This document shows, one piece after another, positions 21,664 to 35,800 of a DNA stretch of 64,000 bases (position 1 is the stretch's first letter; the number at the start of each line of letters is the position of its first letter). This DNA comes from Helicoverpa zea (lineage: Eukaryota; Arthropoda; Insecta; Lepidoptera; Noctuidae). The stretch covers positions 744,001-808,000 of the forward strand of contig NC_061454.1 of NCBI RefSeq assembly GCF_022581195.2, read 5' to 3'. The position numbers and the translations under genes are program-made. The notes under the pieces were generated by a model, which was not told the DNA's origin, searched no databases, and saw only the letters and a list, made by a program, of their open reading frames with translations.

Positions 21664-23166
21664 ACCTTATGCCTCAAGTTATAAGGTTCAAATTCTAATG
21701 TAACGAGCACTATGCTTCGTTCACACAGTGCCATGTTTAGCCTAGCGTGGGCCGAGACTTGTACTTATGAAATTAATTGATGATTAAGATTACTGCCAAA
21801 ATACCGGCGACAATGTCTAATCGATTTGGTTATAAGCCAATGTTCTTTTAAAATCGTACATTGTTGTGACTTACTTGCCTCTACCATTCTTTATACTTAA
21901 TCGAATGTACTTATACCAATGTGGAAAAAATAATATGGGCCGGGCCAATAACATGAAACATAAATGGACCTAAATCGACCAATGTACAAAGGGGAAACCG
22001 TCTGTAGGATCCCTAAACAATGTAATAGTCTGCAATGTGCCTTATATTGTGTAGTTTGTACCAAAAAGTGCCATTACTATAATAATATTAAACAAGTTAG
22101 TGCTGATCCATAGATCTGTTCCAATCGAATATCGATAAAATTGAAAACGGAACTCAAACTATCGATTTCTTATTTTTCATATTTTGCCTTGATTTATAAT
22201 AATCGCATTTCATAGACAGTGAGGCTTTTTACGAGGCTATGTAAATATGTTAGAATACACAACTCTAGAGCAAATACTCCTGTAAATAGAGTACTTAATA
22301 TTTCCACCAGTATTCTTATGATAGATGTACATAATAATTTAGTTTATTTTTCTTTAATTTTTTTATAATTAACGTAGGATAGAGCACGGAGTAATTTTAT
22401 AGAGATGCTGTAGATCAGAGAGTCAATTACAAATTCTTGTTTGAAAATTACTTATATCCGAATTTAGAATCTCCTCCTTTTTAGAATTCGGTTAAGTGAA
22501 GCCATATTTACTCCGTGACCAAATAATAATTATGAAATAACGTGACAAAAAGTTGTTGAAATCAATATGATTATTATTGTTGAAGGAAAGATGCATTTAA
22601 ATAATAGTCATTAGTGTAATCTAGACAAATAATATGCTGTAGGAATTGTTATTATTTGTAAATGAACAGCTATATTCTCTAAAATTTTTTGAACACTAGG
22701 ATTGTTAATCTATCCTGATTGACATTTGTTGGTAAACCACTACACTGTGGTTTTACACTAGAAGACATATAGAAATTATGTTATTGACGCCAGAATAATT
22801 TTACATTAAATAATTGAATTGTTTGATTTCACTTTCATCTTACCAAAAGACCATATTGTTATTTAACATTGTTCTATTATGAAATTAATAATTTGATTGC
22901 TGACTTTTCGGCATACACTTTTTATAAGATGTGGTTGCGAGCACTTTATGTTCAAGCAAGTAATAATGTAGTATTGTAAATAAATAAATAGGGATCAGCT
23001 TTAATAGTTAAAAAGAGCGATTCATTGTCACAAAAATAATTTATTTAAGAAACAAGTGTTCAGTAGAATATAATTGTACATAAATAGTTTGGTCGATGTA
23101 TATAAAATACGTATTTATTATACCTGCTTTTCAGAGGAGAAATAAAAGTCGACTGTGGCAATAAAA
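21664..23166 (+). other. Laminin alpha 3'UTR with polyadenylation signals
   Basis: About 1.5 kb of AT-rich sequence without a supported coding frame follows the stop. AATAAA hexamers occur near 22980, at 23141-23146 and at 23160-23165. The last two, followed by TTTATTTCTTTTTTT, are the best candidates for the cleavage site. The exact end is inferred. Confidence 0.55.
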
Positions 23167-24619
23167 AACATTTATTTCTTTTTTTCGAATCGTGTACATC
23201 AATCGGCACGGCTTACGAAAAAATGAATATTTGATACTAAACTGAGATGTCTTAGTTTTAGTATTAAAGTCACATTTTTAGTAAGTTTGTCACCAACCTG
23301 CTATACGGCCAACTGTTTGGGTAGAGGAATCAATCAAGTGTTAAAAATAGAAGTCTTATAAGTGGGCCGTATATCAGGTCCTAAGCGGAACTTAGGTCCC
23401 GATACCCTTCGCTTCCATCACCCGGCGAGCTACCTGCAGTCGATATTATTGCCGAGACTTGATATAATTGTAGTATTGTGTATTAGTTGTTGATACCCTC
23501 GACTGCAAGGAAACTGCCAACTCTGGGCAATTCATTGCCATTTACAAATATTATTTATTTATACTCTGAGACCACAGTATTAATGAAATGTCCATTCTGC
23601 GGTTATCAGTGTTGCCATTCTCAAAAAGAGCTCCTTTTCGTATATTTAAGTATTTTTTCCATTGTACTTAGGTGATGTTTTATTTTTTTACGTGGCAACA
23701 CTGGTGACCACAGATCTACATAAATACAGCAATGATATTGTCCAGCTTTAAATTGTTACACTTAAAATAGTCTGAATACTAAATTCTAATAAAATAAAGA
23801 CACTGCATTCATTTTATTATAGACTAACTATAACTAAAACGGATTTAATTATTATATTTACGGATATTATGGATATTTTCGACAAAAAAATTGACTCCAT
23901 ATACATACAATGTTAAGTTATACTTGCATATAACTGAAATGATAACATCTTTGGACTAAACAAAGCACATACAAAATATAAAAGTCTAAAAAATCATGAA
24001 TATTTAAATAATATAATTATTGCAAATTTTGACGAACATAATATACTATTCTACCCTCCTTCGTTAATAATTACTACTACATCACATTTTTACAATGTTA
24101 CTGTATCTATATCAATTGGATTTTTATAGCTTTTTTACACTATTATGGCCGAAACGAAAATGGCTTAAAGTATTATAATTTTTAAAGATTTATTATTTTT
24201 CACATAACATAGCTGTTTTATAAGAAATTAAACTTGATAATGGATACAGTCATATAATAGGAAACCAATTGAAGGAATTATTTTAAAATCAATGAATCAA
24301 ATATGGAATAATCAGTATTTTTTTATAATTTTGAGCAAATTCAACTATACACTATCTGCCCGCTAAAACTGAAAATTTTAATTATAATGTTATCTCAATA
24401 CATGAGCTATTTTATTATAATTTTTATTCAAAAATTACCGGTCAGTGTGCAAAACTTCGAAAACAGGAAATAGGTAAAACAAAATATGGGATTAGAGATT
24501 AAAAGGGAATACGTATTCGCCTAACTACCGTCTCCATATTCAATCTATCTGTTGGTTTTGCTTAATAGAGAGAGGCAACACTGATGTCAACATTCTATCC
24601 CAACTCAACAAAACATCAG

Positions 24620-24758
24620 TTACCTCCCCACTCTGAGACATTTAATGGTTACTTAAGTAATGGTGGCTTAAGCCATTCCTCAGTGAAGGATTTGTATGAC
24701 AATTCGTCACTAAGGAGTGACTTAAGTAATCATTAAATGTCTCTGAGTGGGGTGGTTA
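24620..24758. mobile_element. PIF/Harbinger-like MITE, copy 2
   Basis: A 133-bp palindromic element (24623-24755) with inverted ends CCTCCCCACTCTGAGACATT and AATGTCTCTGAGTGGGGTGG, flanked by TTA at 24620-24622 and 24756-24758. Its ends match each other better than those of copy 1, so it may be the younger insertion. Confidence 0.85.
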
Positions 24759-25441
24759 GAGTATTGGGGAATGGCCGTTAATGTTTGCACATAGACCGAT
24801 AACTTCGGCCAAATACTGATGATTTCGATTAATAAGCAGAATAACCAGGCCTTTCAAAGGACATACTTTAGTTTTTTTTTTATGTTTGCTAAATGAGATG
24901 GCTATATAATAATAATAATGAGAGATAGACAGGTGTAGTTTAGTCAGGTGCGGGTAAATGCGATGCAAACAATGTATAACTGTTTTCTATATTTTTTCAT
25001 TTCACGTATTGACTACTATCGCCGATTCTCCGAACGGCTGCTTTCTGAAATAGAGGGGTTTTGTAAATAAATGTATACCTTATTACATTTTATTTTGTCT
25101 TCAGGGTGAGAAATAGATGAAACTACTATAACTAACAATTAGAATAAACAATAAATAAACGAAGTAATTTGAAGTTGAAGGAAAATTATCGCTGTTCCTC
25201 TTTTGAAATGAGTAATAAATATCAATGTCAAGACTTTTATAGATTTAAAATAACATAATGACAGATGTTGCTTTTATATCCGTTAACTGGGTTGAGGTCA
25301 GTTAGGCAGTCGCTCCTTGTAAAACACCGTTACCCAGCTGGATCCGGCTAGACAGGTAGCTGACCCCAAAATACCTGAAAAAGGCTCGGGAGATGATGAA
25401 TGACAGATGTTGCTTTACAACTTTGTTTTTTTTTTTCATCG

Positions 25442-25534
25442 TACTCCCCACATTGAGCAAGCGTGGTGATTAACGCTCAATCTTTCTCCGTGTGAGAGGA
25501 GGCCGCAGCCCAGCAGTGGGACGATAAAAATGCT
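25442..25534 (+). repeat. SINE 3'-part fragment
   Basis: CATTGAGCAAGCGTGGTGAT, GTGTGAGAGGAGGCC and CAGCAGTGGGACGATAAAA match the 3' half of the tRNA-derived SINE seen more fully at 61.26 kb (forward) and 42.2 kb (reverse). Further fragments are at 33657-33727 and 51619-51668. Confidence 0.7.
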
Positions 25535-25607
25535 GTAACTTTGTACTTCAGTTCAGTGTGCTGTGAACTTATACATACTATGTAGTAGAGGTACTTACAG
25601 GCACAGC

Positions 25608-28600
25608 CTACATGGAGAGATACCCGCGGGCGGCGGAGCGGCGCCGGCCCACCAGGTAGGCCACCAGCACCACCACCACCAGCCCGCCTAGCGCGCAGCC
25701 CACGGCGATGGGCACCGCGTCAGGGACGTCGCCGCCGCCGCATTCACGAGCTGGAATATAAACATCAAGTATTAGGACAAGTCGGGTGGAGCCGCGGGAA
25801 ACTGGCTAGTATTATGTAGCCTACCTGACCTAAAATTTTGCTCTACAGAATGTTCAGGCACCGTCTGCCATTTCTTAACAAAAAGTTAACCTACATCTGT
25901 TCAAGTTTGGTATGGTATTAAAAATGCATTATTTTTTTAGGACCAGTTGCCTGAGCCATTTTCATTGTGGAAGTAACAAGTTTGATTTAAAAAAAACGCT
26001 CTTGTTTTTGGTTACGCATATTTCTCAAGGAAATAATGAAATAGCACAATTTCAATCATGTTTATTCAAATAGTTAATTGGTCAGAACATTTAGAACAGT
26101 ATCATTTTCTAGATAATTTGGTATATCAACCTACGAAAACTGTTCAAACATATTTACTAACTTAAGACCGTATATGTAGGTACAATGTAGTTTTATGTCG
26201 CTTTAGGATTTAGATTTCCTGAGCTGACCCTGAATGTCACCGACGATTAAATAATTATGAGCGTATAATTATCCAATCGAAGTTTAATGTCCGTCCGTCA
26301 CAGCCCGACATTATTATTGTCTCCATTAAATCCGTTTTATTAACAAATAATCATTTTAATAATAGCTACAATACGAGTATCACAAACTTGTTTTCTTTTC
26401 AGTAATATCAAGTATTTTAAATAAATAAATATGTATAATGAGACCAAAGCCAGTTTTTTAACATAAATAAACATGTAAGCGTGTTTAAAAACCGCAGCAT
26501 TGTGACCTGCGCACGCGCAGCCAGACGCGCGATAAGCGATAAGCGACTCGATAGCAGAGCCGATAGCATCAGGACTGTTCGTTATATACTGTTATTCATT
26601 ACATTAACGTCCAACCGCTGTTTTGTATTGTTTTTATTTTTAGTGTAAAAATGTAGGACATGATACACGAACCTTATCGTTATATCAAAATAAATATCCC
26701 GTTTCTGAGTCAACAAAGTGATAATTGCAATTTAATTTTATAATATTGCGAAATTTTATGGAAATCATTATCATACTTTTACCGTCTAAACCCAAGTTAT
26801 ATCTATCTATCTATCTATCTAAGTTTGTTTCATCCAGACAGTGTATCAAGGCCGTGGTAGCTTTCGAAGCCCGTAAACCACCTGTACCATGTTAACCTCT
26901 TAACCTATAAAACAAAAGCAGCACTCACCAGCGCTGAACTTGGTATCAGGCACAGTCCTGTAGGCCTCCTCCTGCAGCCTCGACAGCGTGAGCACGGCGA
27001 CGGCACTGGCCGACTCCGAGGTCATGTTGAGGCGGGTCTCCGGCTTGCAGCGGTAAGAAGTCGCCAGGGGAGTCAGCCACTCCGCGCCGTGGTAGAGGTC
27101 CATTGGCTCCTTTGATGCTGGAAAGAGTTTTTGAAGATTAGGGATGAATCTAAACTTTAAAGTAAGTAATATAATAATAAAAAGGAAACGTTTGTTGGTC
27201 TGATAAGCTCAGAAACTAGTGAACCGATATAAAAAATTCTTTCACTGTTGGAAAACTAGACTATTCCCGAGTAACATAACATATTCAGTCCGTGTATGAG
27301 AAGAAGTTTTTCCGGGATGCGAGTGAAACCGCGGATAAAGAGTTAGTTTAAAATATAGAATGTATAATAGCTTATACAGGGAAAATAAATTATATTGCGA
27401 AGGTCATCGTAAGAAGATTCATAATTATTTATTAGAATATTAGAAGTTCTTCCTTTTCTATAATAAACCCTTTATTGGAGATTTTTATGAAAGTCGTAAA
27501 AAAGTAATTAAAGATCACGAATCCATGATTGAGATTGCTATATAATAAAATGCTATAGGTAGGTATGCTAAAAATAATACATTATCCGAAGCTTATCAGT
27601 AATTAAGTTACCAACTAAAATGTGTTTAAAAACATACCTAACGGAAGTTCACACAGCATTTGCGCACACGCATCGGTAGGACAGTCCGAATATAACGGTT
27701 ATCATGACTAAAAGTTAAAGTTCCGGTTGACTCAGAAATTATGAGGAAAATCCCACCAAACGCGAAAGTAAAAAGTGAATCGGAATCCGGGACGATATTT
27801 ATTTCAAATCATTCTTGGTATAGCCAACAGGAAAATTACGAGTAATCAGAATTAGTATTTACCGGCTATCTTTCTAGTAATTTTGACAACAGTTTAACTA
27901 TGTATTATATTAGTAGAAACAATGTTTTTGTTTCACCCTCCTAAAGGTTTCGAAACTACTGAGCGTATACACTCTTCTCGAGTAACATAGGCTATATTTT
28001 ATCCCAGTACGGGTCCCACGAGACGCGAGTAAACCGCGGGAAAACGGCTAGTAATTTTATATACGACCAAATATCGTTAAAAATAGTATCGTTACAACAT
28101 ACTCTCACTATACAAATGCGTAATAAAACACATACATTAATACTGCGTGAGTACACAAATAAATACGTATAAATAAATCTCTGCATCGATAATTTCAAGT
28201 TCAGAGGTGAATTGGGGTCAGCCTTGTTGTACATTTAATGATTGAAGACAGTTTATACGAGCTATAAATCTTTGTAAAACAGGAATACCGCATCATTTTG
28301 TAGTAAGTATAGACGCCAGCGGATTAACCTTCCCGAATCTGTTAAATTGCCAGTCGAATGAAAATCGAATGGAACCTTCCACTATTGTGATAAAAGATCA
28401 AAAATCGATTGAAGAAATTTGACACATTTAGGTACGTTGACGTGCTGTCCGTACCTTACAAAATAAAGGTGTTAATAATTGAGTCTGAATACAAATAATG
28501 TGCACAAATTATTCTATAAGGAAGTCGTTGTTTTCCTCAACAATTGGAAACCTATTTAAATAATTGTGGTCAGTTTAACGCCCAATTTCAGTTAATTTTA

Positions 28601-29794
28601 AAAACGTGCGGGCCCAGCGACTCGCGCATGTACCAAAGCAAAATACCCATACGCGTGCTCTTTTCACTTGTCGCTTGCGCATTTTAACTTGCTTCAGCTA
28701 CATGTACCATGTAAATAAATAAATAAATAAAAATATACTCACATCCATTAACAAAGTTGTCAGGAGATAGAGACACATTCAAACTCTTCAGTCCATACTC
28801 CTTAGTGGTATCATTCCTCTGGTACACAAACGTCATGTTGTTGGCCATGGTCGAGTTGACGGAGCTCATCCAGCTGATTATCAGCCACTGGTCGGCGTCT
28901 GCACAGCTGCCGTTGACCACCGTCGCGTTTACTGGCACGTTTAATTTGACGTACGATAGAGAGGTTACTGGAAAGAAAAAACATAGAATTTAGTTTTTTT
29001 TATGGTTTTGTGCATTTAGTTGATAGCCGGGAAACAGTGGATGCTGGTTGCTGAAGATCGAGCAGCGTTGCGAACTTTGGGGGAGGCCTTTTTCCAGCAG
29101 TGGACGTTTTAAGACAATATGGTTTAATATTGTTTTTTTTTTTTATGTAAGTGAAATCAGCACATTTTGAAAATTAAATGAGAAATATACAGCCCCAAAA
29201 CCATCAATAAGTTGTCACATTAGGAAGAAGATGGTAGACGCACTATGTGGGTAAAGTTCATATATCAATTCTTATTTAGATTATGTTATCATAGGGGAGT
29301 ATTGTCGACAAATCCGACATTGCGTTTTACATTCAAACTGAACATTGTCAAGCGTCTTTATGAGAGATAGAAAAATATGTTTGATTAGGAAGAAACGGCA
29401 AAACAAACTTCATATCACATTTCTAGTTATGAGAATCTTTTCAGTAAATAATAGAGAAGAAATTTAAATATACAATTGTTTAACGCAGACAATGTGTGCA
29501 ATAACTTTCTGACAGTCTAAATAGTGTGTCTAGAACCTTGTAGATAAATAATACTATGTATTGCAATACTTCTTTGTCTTAAAAGAAACCCTACTTAGTA
29601 ATTCAACAATATTTAATTAGTAATAAAGTAACTCAATATACGAACGGTAGCATGATTCATACATACAAACACATTTTGCAAGAATTTTAATCACAAAGAA
29701 TATAAAAACTCTTTTATGTATTGTTGCATTTGTTTTTAGGGTTCCGTACCTCGAAAGGAAAAAACGGAACCCTTATAGGATCACTTTGTTGTCC

Positions 29795-29841
<47 letters not shown>

Positions 29842-32800
29842 AAGACCCTTTATCTTAAGAACGCGTGGACGTATCAAGCTGAAATTCACATGAAATACTC
29901 GAGTCTATTGCCCCTTTAAGCTGTGAAAATATCAAACTTCTAAGTCAAGCCAATCAAAAGATACAACCGATTATGTCGATATTTTCAACAAATTTTCGAC
30001 ACTCGCAAAGGAATCAAAACCTACAGGGTACTTCCCGTAAACTCAGAATCTTGAAATTTGGCATGAAGCATTGTCATATAATGCAAATATAGGAAAAATT
30101 GCGAAAATCAAATTTTTTTGGTTGTATAATATAATAAAAATATTTTAATAAAATGAAACTTACTACCTTATTTCTCACGAACGAATAAAGGTACCAAATT
30201 GAAATTTATACCAAATACCTAGGTCTATTGTCCCTTTAAGCAATGAAAAAATCAAACTTCTAAGTTAAAGCGATCAAAAGATACAGCAGTTTTACCGAAA
30301 CCTTAGACGAATTTCCGTCACACGCTAGGGAATCAAAACCTATACGGTACTTCCCGTGAACTCAGAATCTTGAAATTCGGCACGAAGCAACGTTATGTAG
30401 TACAGATAAAGGAAAAATTGCGAAACTGATAAATTTGAAGTTACATAAAATATAAAAATATTATTTTGCTTACATGACATAAAATATTTTATTAATTATT
30501 ATAAACTTACTACCTACCCTTTTTCACATGAACGCGTAGAGATATTAAAGTTTTGAATAAAAAGTGAAATTCATATCAAACACTTCTTAAATATAATTGC
30601 CTCTAAACTGTGAAAAATTTTAAATCATTCAAAGGTCATTGGGCACCTTAGTATGGAAACCATACCCACGGCGGATACGAACGAAATGTAGCACAGTATA
30701 ATGATAAAGGCTCTGATTTACTATGGCATTAGTCGCATCAATGTGAACCATGGGAATCTAGAGCAAATCAGGTGTAAACATCAAATATTTTCCTCATTTC
30801 AATGGGGAATTTAAACGACCACGTTTGACGGATTTGAGAAATCATTTCTTTGTAGGGAAAGAGTATACTCACCGTTTATTTCCATTGTCATCAGGTCAGG
30901 GTCTGATGATGGAAATCCTGAGAAATCGAGGGCAACTATCAGAAATTGTAGGCATGCATAGGATTAAAACTTGATTCTCAGATGTATGTCTGGTGATTCT
31001 ATCAAACAGTGAAGGTTTAGAGCTTACCTGATGATGGAGACGTGAGAAAATCGAGAGAACTCCCTAACGGTATGTTTTAGTTACGTCGTGTTTGGGCTTA
31101 TATTATTCGTATTGACGAGAACTTTTCACTTCACACTTCTAAAAACAACAAGAAAACTGTTTATATGCATCGGTGGTTAAATAAATATAGATGCATCCTC
31201 TAGACACCGACTTCTAGACCGATGCACCTAACATCTTTTTAATTTATTTCTTGCTTTTGTTTTCTTGTTGCTTTTTTATATGTTTGAAGTTAGATTTGTG
31301 TGCAAAATGCTACAAAATAAAATAAGCCGATTTTATAAAACCAATAAAGGGACAGAATTACACTTTTGTCAAGGCTCTAGAAACGTAAAGCCAGCAGACC
31401 CGAATCCTACTCTCTAGAAGTCGTTGTTACAATTCGACAGCTACAAGTCGTCAGGCGGTTTCGAAAAAACCTGAAACTGGAGCTCGTTAGGTGATTAATC
31501 CCCCAAAAATAAAAGATCCCATTAGTGTTATATAATAATAATAGCATATTCCCCACAGTAGTGAATTCTCATCACCTAAAATAAGCTCCAACACAAGGTT
31601 ACGTTATAAATTGTAAAGGAGTTCCCATAACTATATCTGATCTTTGCTATCGATCCCACAATGGCAGTCAAACCTATCTATGTGGAAAGTCTTCGCCAAT
31701 ACGAATAAAATAACCCCAAGCACGTGGTAGTTGTAACATACCGTTCAGGATTTCCCTCGACTCTTTGTAGTCTCCATAATCAAATCAGCTCCAAACCTTC
31801 ACTGTTTACCAATACCCTCAAAAATACACTCACATGTCTGGTTATGACTCGATGCGTGCCTACAATATTCAAGAGTTGCCCTCGATTTCTCAGGGTTTCC
31901 AGATCCTCATCAGATCCTGGTCATCCGAATTGGCATCTTCCTTCTTTATGAAAAGTTTTTAACAATAAAAACTAGCATTGCAACCTGTACAATCCTCTGA
32001 AACTGCTTGTCTTTTATATTTTTCAAACAATCCTGGACATTCGTCTTCATGGAATTTTAATAAAATATTTATATTTAAAGAAACGTCATACCATTCTCCA
32101 CAATTTCAAACTACTTTGATTCATGTCCGCCACTTTTTACAAAGCGGGTCAGATATGACCTTTAAGACATAATTAGTTATTTTCAATCAAATTTCTGAAA
32201 GATGACTATAAAATGTTGTATATAAATAACTTTAATAAAATAACTTTTACAAGGTACTGGCCTACTATTTTAGTTATATTATAAAATAAAAAATATTAAC
32301 TACTTTGACTCTCACGAAATTACCATAACTATGATTGTTCTAAACTGAACGGTTGGCCCGAGACTCACTTTTTATCTATACAGGATTTGTACGGAACCCT
32401 CGGTGCGCGAGTCCGACTCGCACTTGGCCGGTTTATTATTGTTTATTTTGCAGGTAAGTGACTGGGAATTTGAAAACCAGTTTCATCTTAAATAACAGTC
32501 TACTAACATCTATTACTACCCTACTATCATATTAGTCCAATTTAAGATGATTTTTTTTTGTTTGTGTTCCAAAGGGTCCGAAACTAATGAACCCATTTGA
32601 AAAAATCTTACACTGTTGGAAGCCTACACTCTTTCGAGTAACACAGTCTATATCTTATCCCGGTACGGCAGTAGATCCCATAGAGCACGAATGATCCCGC
32701 GGAAAACCTGCTAGGTCTCAAAAGGATTTGCCAAATCTACATTGGCACTATACCTTGATTTTTTTTTTAGATATATTATCATAAGATTCTATGTAATTCC

Positions 32801-35800
32801 AACATAATTATTAAAACAACCAACATGCTAAATGCAACAGAAACCGGTATCAGAACTTAGCGTGCATCGCATCGTGTGCTCGGCGAATAAACACAACTAT
32901 TGTCGATCGTGTGACCTCCGCCACGACCGTCAAATGAAAAAAATCCTTTGTGCTCTATGATCACTATGAATGCAGCTATTGACAATATCGATTATCTTGC
33001 AGTGGAGAAATTACATGACCTGCTTTACGGTCGTTGTTTATTATCATTCCTATCTCTAAGTATCATTATGATGAGCTGGTTATGAATAGTTATTTACCAG
33101 TAAGAAGTGACAAAATATATGTCCTAAAAGTTGTTGTGTATAGTACTAAAAGTCGTCACGTTTCACCCGCGTCCCTTGGGAACTACTGCCAGTACCGGGA
33201 TAAAATTTAGCTAATGTTACTCGGAAATAATGTAGCTTTCCAACAGTGAAAAATGTTTTTAAGTTGTGTTATTTTTTGTAATATTATGTACATAAGTATA
33301 GTTTTCAATATTTGTTTTATTCCACTCATTCTAGGCGTCAGGCGTAGCGTGAAGCAACTTTGTAACATTGGAGGAACGAGTGCATGTGTAAATATCGTAC
33401 ACATAATGGCAAGTAGTGCCATTGATCAAGTAAGTAAATGACTTTTAAGCAGCAAAATGTCCTACTGTCACCATACATCCATATACTTACCTATGTCTCG
33501 AGATAAATGAATAACTGACCCGTCGAAATCAATAAAGGAACTAAAAATACTCAAGCAGACTCTGAAAGTCTGAACAGTTGGCGTTCACGAAAATTCTACC
33601 GCCGAAACTAAAGTTACAACTGGACTACATAGTCTGAAATAACCCAAATAAGTCAATGCGTGGTGATTAACGCTCAATTATTCTACGTGTGAGAGGAGGC
33701 CTGTGCCCAGCAGTGGGACGATAAAGTCTGATGATGATGACGAAACTATAGTTATCGAGTTTAACGTAAAAACCTTTATGTAATAGTTTCATTGCAATAT
33801 TTGGAACGTTCTACAGTTTCTTGTGATGCACTTGCAGTTACGACATAGCCGTATCTTTTGTGTTTGCTCAGAAATAAATCACTTTCACGTTCGTTGTGAC
33901 GTTTTGAGTAGATACGTCGACGAAGCACGCTAGGCGTGAAATAATTTTACAATATAACACACACAATATACAATATAACACTACATTATTTTGTCATTCG
34001 TTAGTTTAAGTATGTGTTTTCAGAGAAGTCTAAGGATCCCTAAGGATAAAATAAAAATAGTATTTTTTTTTTCGATTCTAACCCGTTAAATAAAACTACT
34101 AAATATATATAAAAAAAAAAAAAAAAAAAAAAACATAAAATAAGTCTTGTATCCAAAAACTGCCTTAACAAGTTACCTAACTCATCTACGTCAGTACCCA
34201 GTGACGTAAAAGGAGACAAATTGGTTATCCCACACATCTGACGTAGCTGCGTATACCAATAAGTTAATAATTTTGTGTGAGTCAGCAATGCACTGAGCTG
34301 CATATGAGGGGCTTCTTAAACCATTACTTCTATTCATGGAGAACAAAATGAATAGCAGAGGTGCCATAACGGAAAATCGCCTAAGAAAGTAGCGCGCCAA
34401 AATGTGGGACGAGCAACGTAACTGCTTTCGCCCTTCTATGGACCCTATATTTTTTTGTAATACCAAAAAACGTTGACAGATGTCTCAAAGAACCCGAATG
34501 CCTCGTTCGTTCACTCATAACTGATCGTTTTGGTCATGCCCATCGTACGAATTTGACCTAGTAGAAGGCGCCTGGCTTACCTGCATTATGGCATCTCCGC
34601 TCATCTTTCATTACTCCGTGCTTCTATCGCGTATTCACGAGTCACGTCAAGGTTAGCACGTTCATTTAGTTTCAGTAAGTAATTAGTACTGTAATTTTTA
34701 GTCCATATTTATATTTTAAATGTGATTTATTATTATTAGGAACTAGTTCCTAGTGCAGTTATATTATTTTTTCTTTTACTTCCACTAATACGTAAATAGT
34801 ACATTACTTCCCTGTCACTGAGTCATACGTGATACACGCTGATTGTTTGACTTTTGTGTCTTCTGCCTCAGTTGAGAAACCTTTATTTACTAGGTAAATT
34901 TTGAGAGATTTATTCTTATTTTTAGCCGTCATTCATATTGTGCTTGTATCATAAAGTCTCTAAATGTTCTTTCATTACACTTATCAAGTTATTTCCTTAT
35001 TATTATGAGCTACATATTCAGTAGGTTTGTCATTGATTTACATTATCTTATCACTCACACCAAACGTACTTACTCAACTATTCGACATAATCGTATATTG
35101 TTCCAAAAATAATTTCTCGTTTGTAATGCCTACACCCATATGAATTCCTAGTTTGAAAGAATTAAGGTATACTAATATAATATTTTAAAAATATTTTTTT
35201 TTGTTTTTACCTTAAAAGCTCCGAAACTACTGAACCGATTTGAAAAAAAATATACTGTTGGAAAGCTACACTCTTTCCGAGTAACATAGGCTACATTTTA
35301 TCCCGGTACGGGCAGTGGTTCCCACGGGACGCGAGTGAAACCGCGGGAAATCGGCTAGTTATATAAATTGTCAAGCAAAGTCAGGATAAGTCAGGCAATA
35401 AAGAAATTAAATACATATATATAATATGATAGAACGTTATATGATTTAATAACAAAATAGACAATACATTTATCTCAGGAATTGACTACTCATTCAGGCA
35501 TTCCGATAACCACATTTCATACATTTCATAGTTTACTTGTTGTCGGGGAATTACCGAGTCCTATAAAAAGGAAACCGCGGAATGATTAGAATACAGGATG
35601 TTATAATTTATATTATGTTGTTTCTATAGCTACGTAGGCATTGTTAGATCGATAATGCACTTTGGCTGTTACTAGCAGACTTGCACAATGGTTATGTAGA
35701 CTTCGTATATGTAAGCGCATAGGGTTATGACTTCCCATGGCGTGTAACCGCGTACGTTACATACGCTTATTATGCAGGTGTGGGGCAAACAAGTTAGGCT

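Larger units (their letters stand above)
23170..25607. other. Intergenic / convergent 3'UTR space
   Basis: No gene was recognised. This AT-rich stretch lies between the 3' ends of laminin (+) and LAMP (-). It holds a MITE at 24.62 kb, dispersed-repeat copies at 25.29-25.40 kb and a SINE tail at 25.44-25.53 kb. A reverse-strand AATAAA at 25089-25094 could end the LAMP transcript. Confidence 0.5.

Noticed and set aside
28684..28742. Extension of LAMP exon 3 past GGAT into CEYIFIYLFIYM
   Set aside because: This is read-through into the intron beyond donor GTGAGT at 28742. Phase and homology require splicing to 27117.
34040..34466. Reverse-strand frames of 87-91 codons near the poly(A) run
   Set aside because: No recognisable domain and no splice context; they lie in the LAMP intron amid repeats.
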